Shown: piece by piece, positions 4,974 to 5,401 of the stretch
How the letters are laid out: every line of letters begins with the position of its first letter
How positions within the stretch are numbered: position 1 is the stretch's first letter
Assembly: GCF_905372335.1 (NCBI RefSeq)
Contig: NZ_CAJPOU010000078.1
Span: 1 to 5,401, forward strand
Direction: 5' to 3'
Source of the DNA: Streptococcus sp. A12
Lineage (GTDB): Bacteria > Bacillota > Bacilli > Lactobacillales > Streptococcaceae
DNA length: 5,401 nt
Translations under genes and position numbers: made by a program
The notes under the pieces: generated by a model
What the model was told of the DNA's origin: nothing
The model's input: only the letters and a program-made list of their open reading frames with translations
The model's database searches: none

Positions 4974-5401
4974 CTATCGCACGACAATCTTCCGATAACT
5001 TCTAGAAGTCAGAAGAAATACGAGAACATAAGAGATGAAAAAGACAGTGCAGATGGAAAGAGTTGTTTGAAGGACCAGTCCCGCATTGGTCGCTCCTAGG
5101 ATGGCAACGATTTTTGCAATCATCTTGTAGGCTACTCCTAGGTACAGGAAGGAGAAGAATAATGGAAGGAAGAAGACGGTGAGAATTTGTTTTCGAATGG
5201 TGGTGCCGGTTTGCTTTTGGTCCAATCCTACTTGTTGCAAGACCACAAAATTATCCCGATCCTCATGACCCTCTGAAATCTGTTTGTAGTAAATGACGAG
5301 TACTGTAGCTAATAGAAAGATGACTGATAGGAAAATCCCGATAAAGAGGAGAGTCCCTGCTGTTTCACGCCACTCCTTCTCTATACTGTATCGTTCATAT
5401 C
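4974..5401 (-). CDS. ABC transporter permease, FtsX/BceB-like, C-terminal fragment (N-terminus beyond right edge)
   Basis: This is the last 141 residues of a membrane permease whose open frame runs unbroken to the right edge, so the visible GTG at 5246 is internal and not the start. My translation reads YERYSIEKEW, then a membrane segment (about residues 14-38 of the fragment). Next come YYKQISEGHEDRDNFVVLQQ and VGLDQKQTGTTIRKQ, a second segment (72-95), a third (about 107-130) and the tail TSRSYRKIVVR. The KQISEGxEDRxxF...QxVG linker followed by the IRxQxLTVFFLPL helix is typical of the FtsX C-terminal domain of BceB-type permeases. These work with a BceA ATPase in resistance to, and sensing of, bacitracin and other peptide antibiotics. 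Partner genes would lie to the right, upstream on this strand. The FtsX family is secure; the BceB subtype is likely but rests on the fragment alone. Confidence 0.82.
   Translation of the reverse strand, partial: YERYSIEKEWRETAGTLLFIGIFLSVIFLLATVLVIYYKQISEGHEDRDNFVVLQQVGLDQKQTGTTIRKQILTVFFLPLFFSFLYLGVAYKMIAKIVAILGATNAGLVLQTTLSICTVFFISYVLVFLLTSRSYRKIVVR

Noticed and set aside
4974..5246. A complete 90-residue membrane protein starting at GTG 5246
   Set aside because: The frame continues upstream to the window edge without a stop and encodes a conserved FtsX permease linker and membrane helix, so it is the tail of a longer gene.

Overview
The window looks like chromosomal DNA from a low-GC Firmicute, most probably an oral or commensal Streptococcus of the mitis/sanguinis/parasanguinis type. 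Three things point there: the AliA/AliB/AmiA-type oligopeptide-binding lipoprotein with its typical streptococcal C-terminal charged tail, a BceB-like permease fragment, and a DUF2829 gene joined to a short-chain dehydrogenase. The species assignment is inference from recalled protein families, not from a database search.

Layout. Positions 1-405 (minus) hold the N-terminal 135 residues of an NAD-type short-chain dehydrogenase/reductase (SDR) that runs off the left edge. It overlaps by 8 bp the end of a 78-residue DUF2829 protein (398-634, minus), a family now also known as Tad2-like. An extended -10 promoter at 665-673 drives this pair. A hairpin terminator at 706-730 separates it from the operon to its right. 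That operon (736-2686, minus) encodes a small PadR regulator followed by two tandem, paralogous membrane proteins. Each has a helical cytosolic N-terminal domain and about six membrane segments. All three genes are joined by ATGA stop-start overlaps. Its promoter (TTTACA, 17 bp, TATACT; 2753-2781) is flanked by two copies of one dyad sequence, good candidates for PadR autoregulatory sites.

The 234-bp divergent intergenic region (2687-2920) also carries the promoter of the plus-strand gene 2921-4885, an orphan AliB/AliA-type peptide-binding lipoprotein with no permease or ATPase genes beside it. A perfect 14-bp stem terminator (4897-4929) ends it and probably also serves the convergent gene on the right. 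That gene (4974-5401, minus) is the C-terminal 141 residues of an FtsX/BceB-like ABC transporter permease cut by the right edge.

How the parts relate. The four transcription units appear functionally independent: a small redox/NAD-linked pair, an envelope-sensing-style PadR operon, a peptide-capture lipoprotein (nutrition or peptide signalling) and a peptide-antibiotic-resistance-type transporter. No mobile element, CRISPR array, tRNA, rRNA or riboswitch was seen. The most interesting elements are the chromosomal Tad2-like gene coupled to an NAD-type dehydrogenase, and the PadR operon with duplicated membrane proteins and twin operators.
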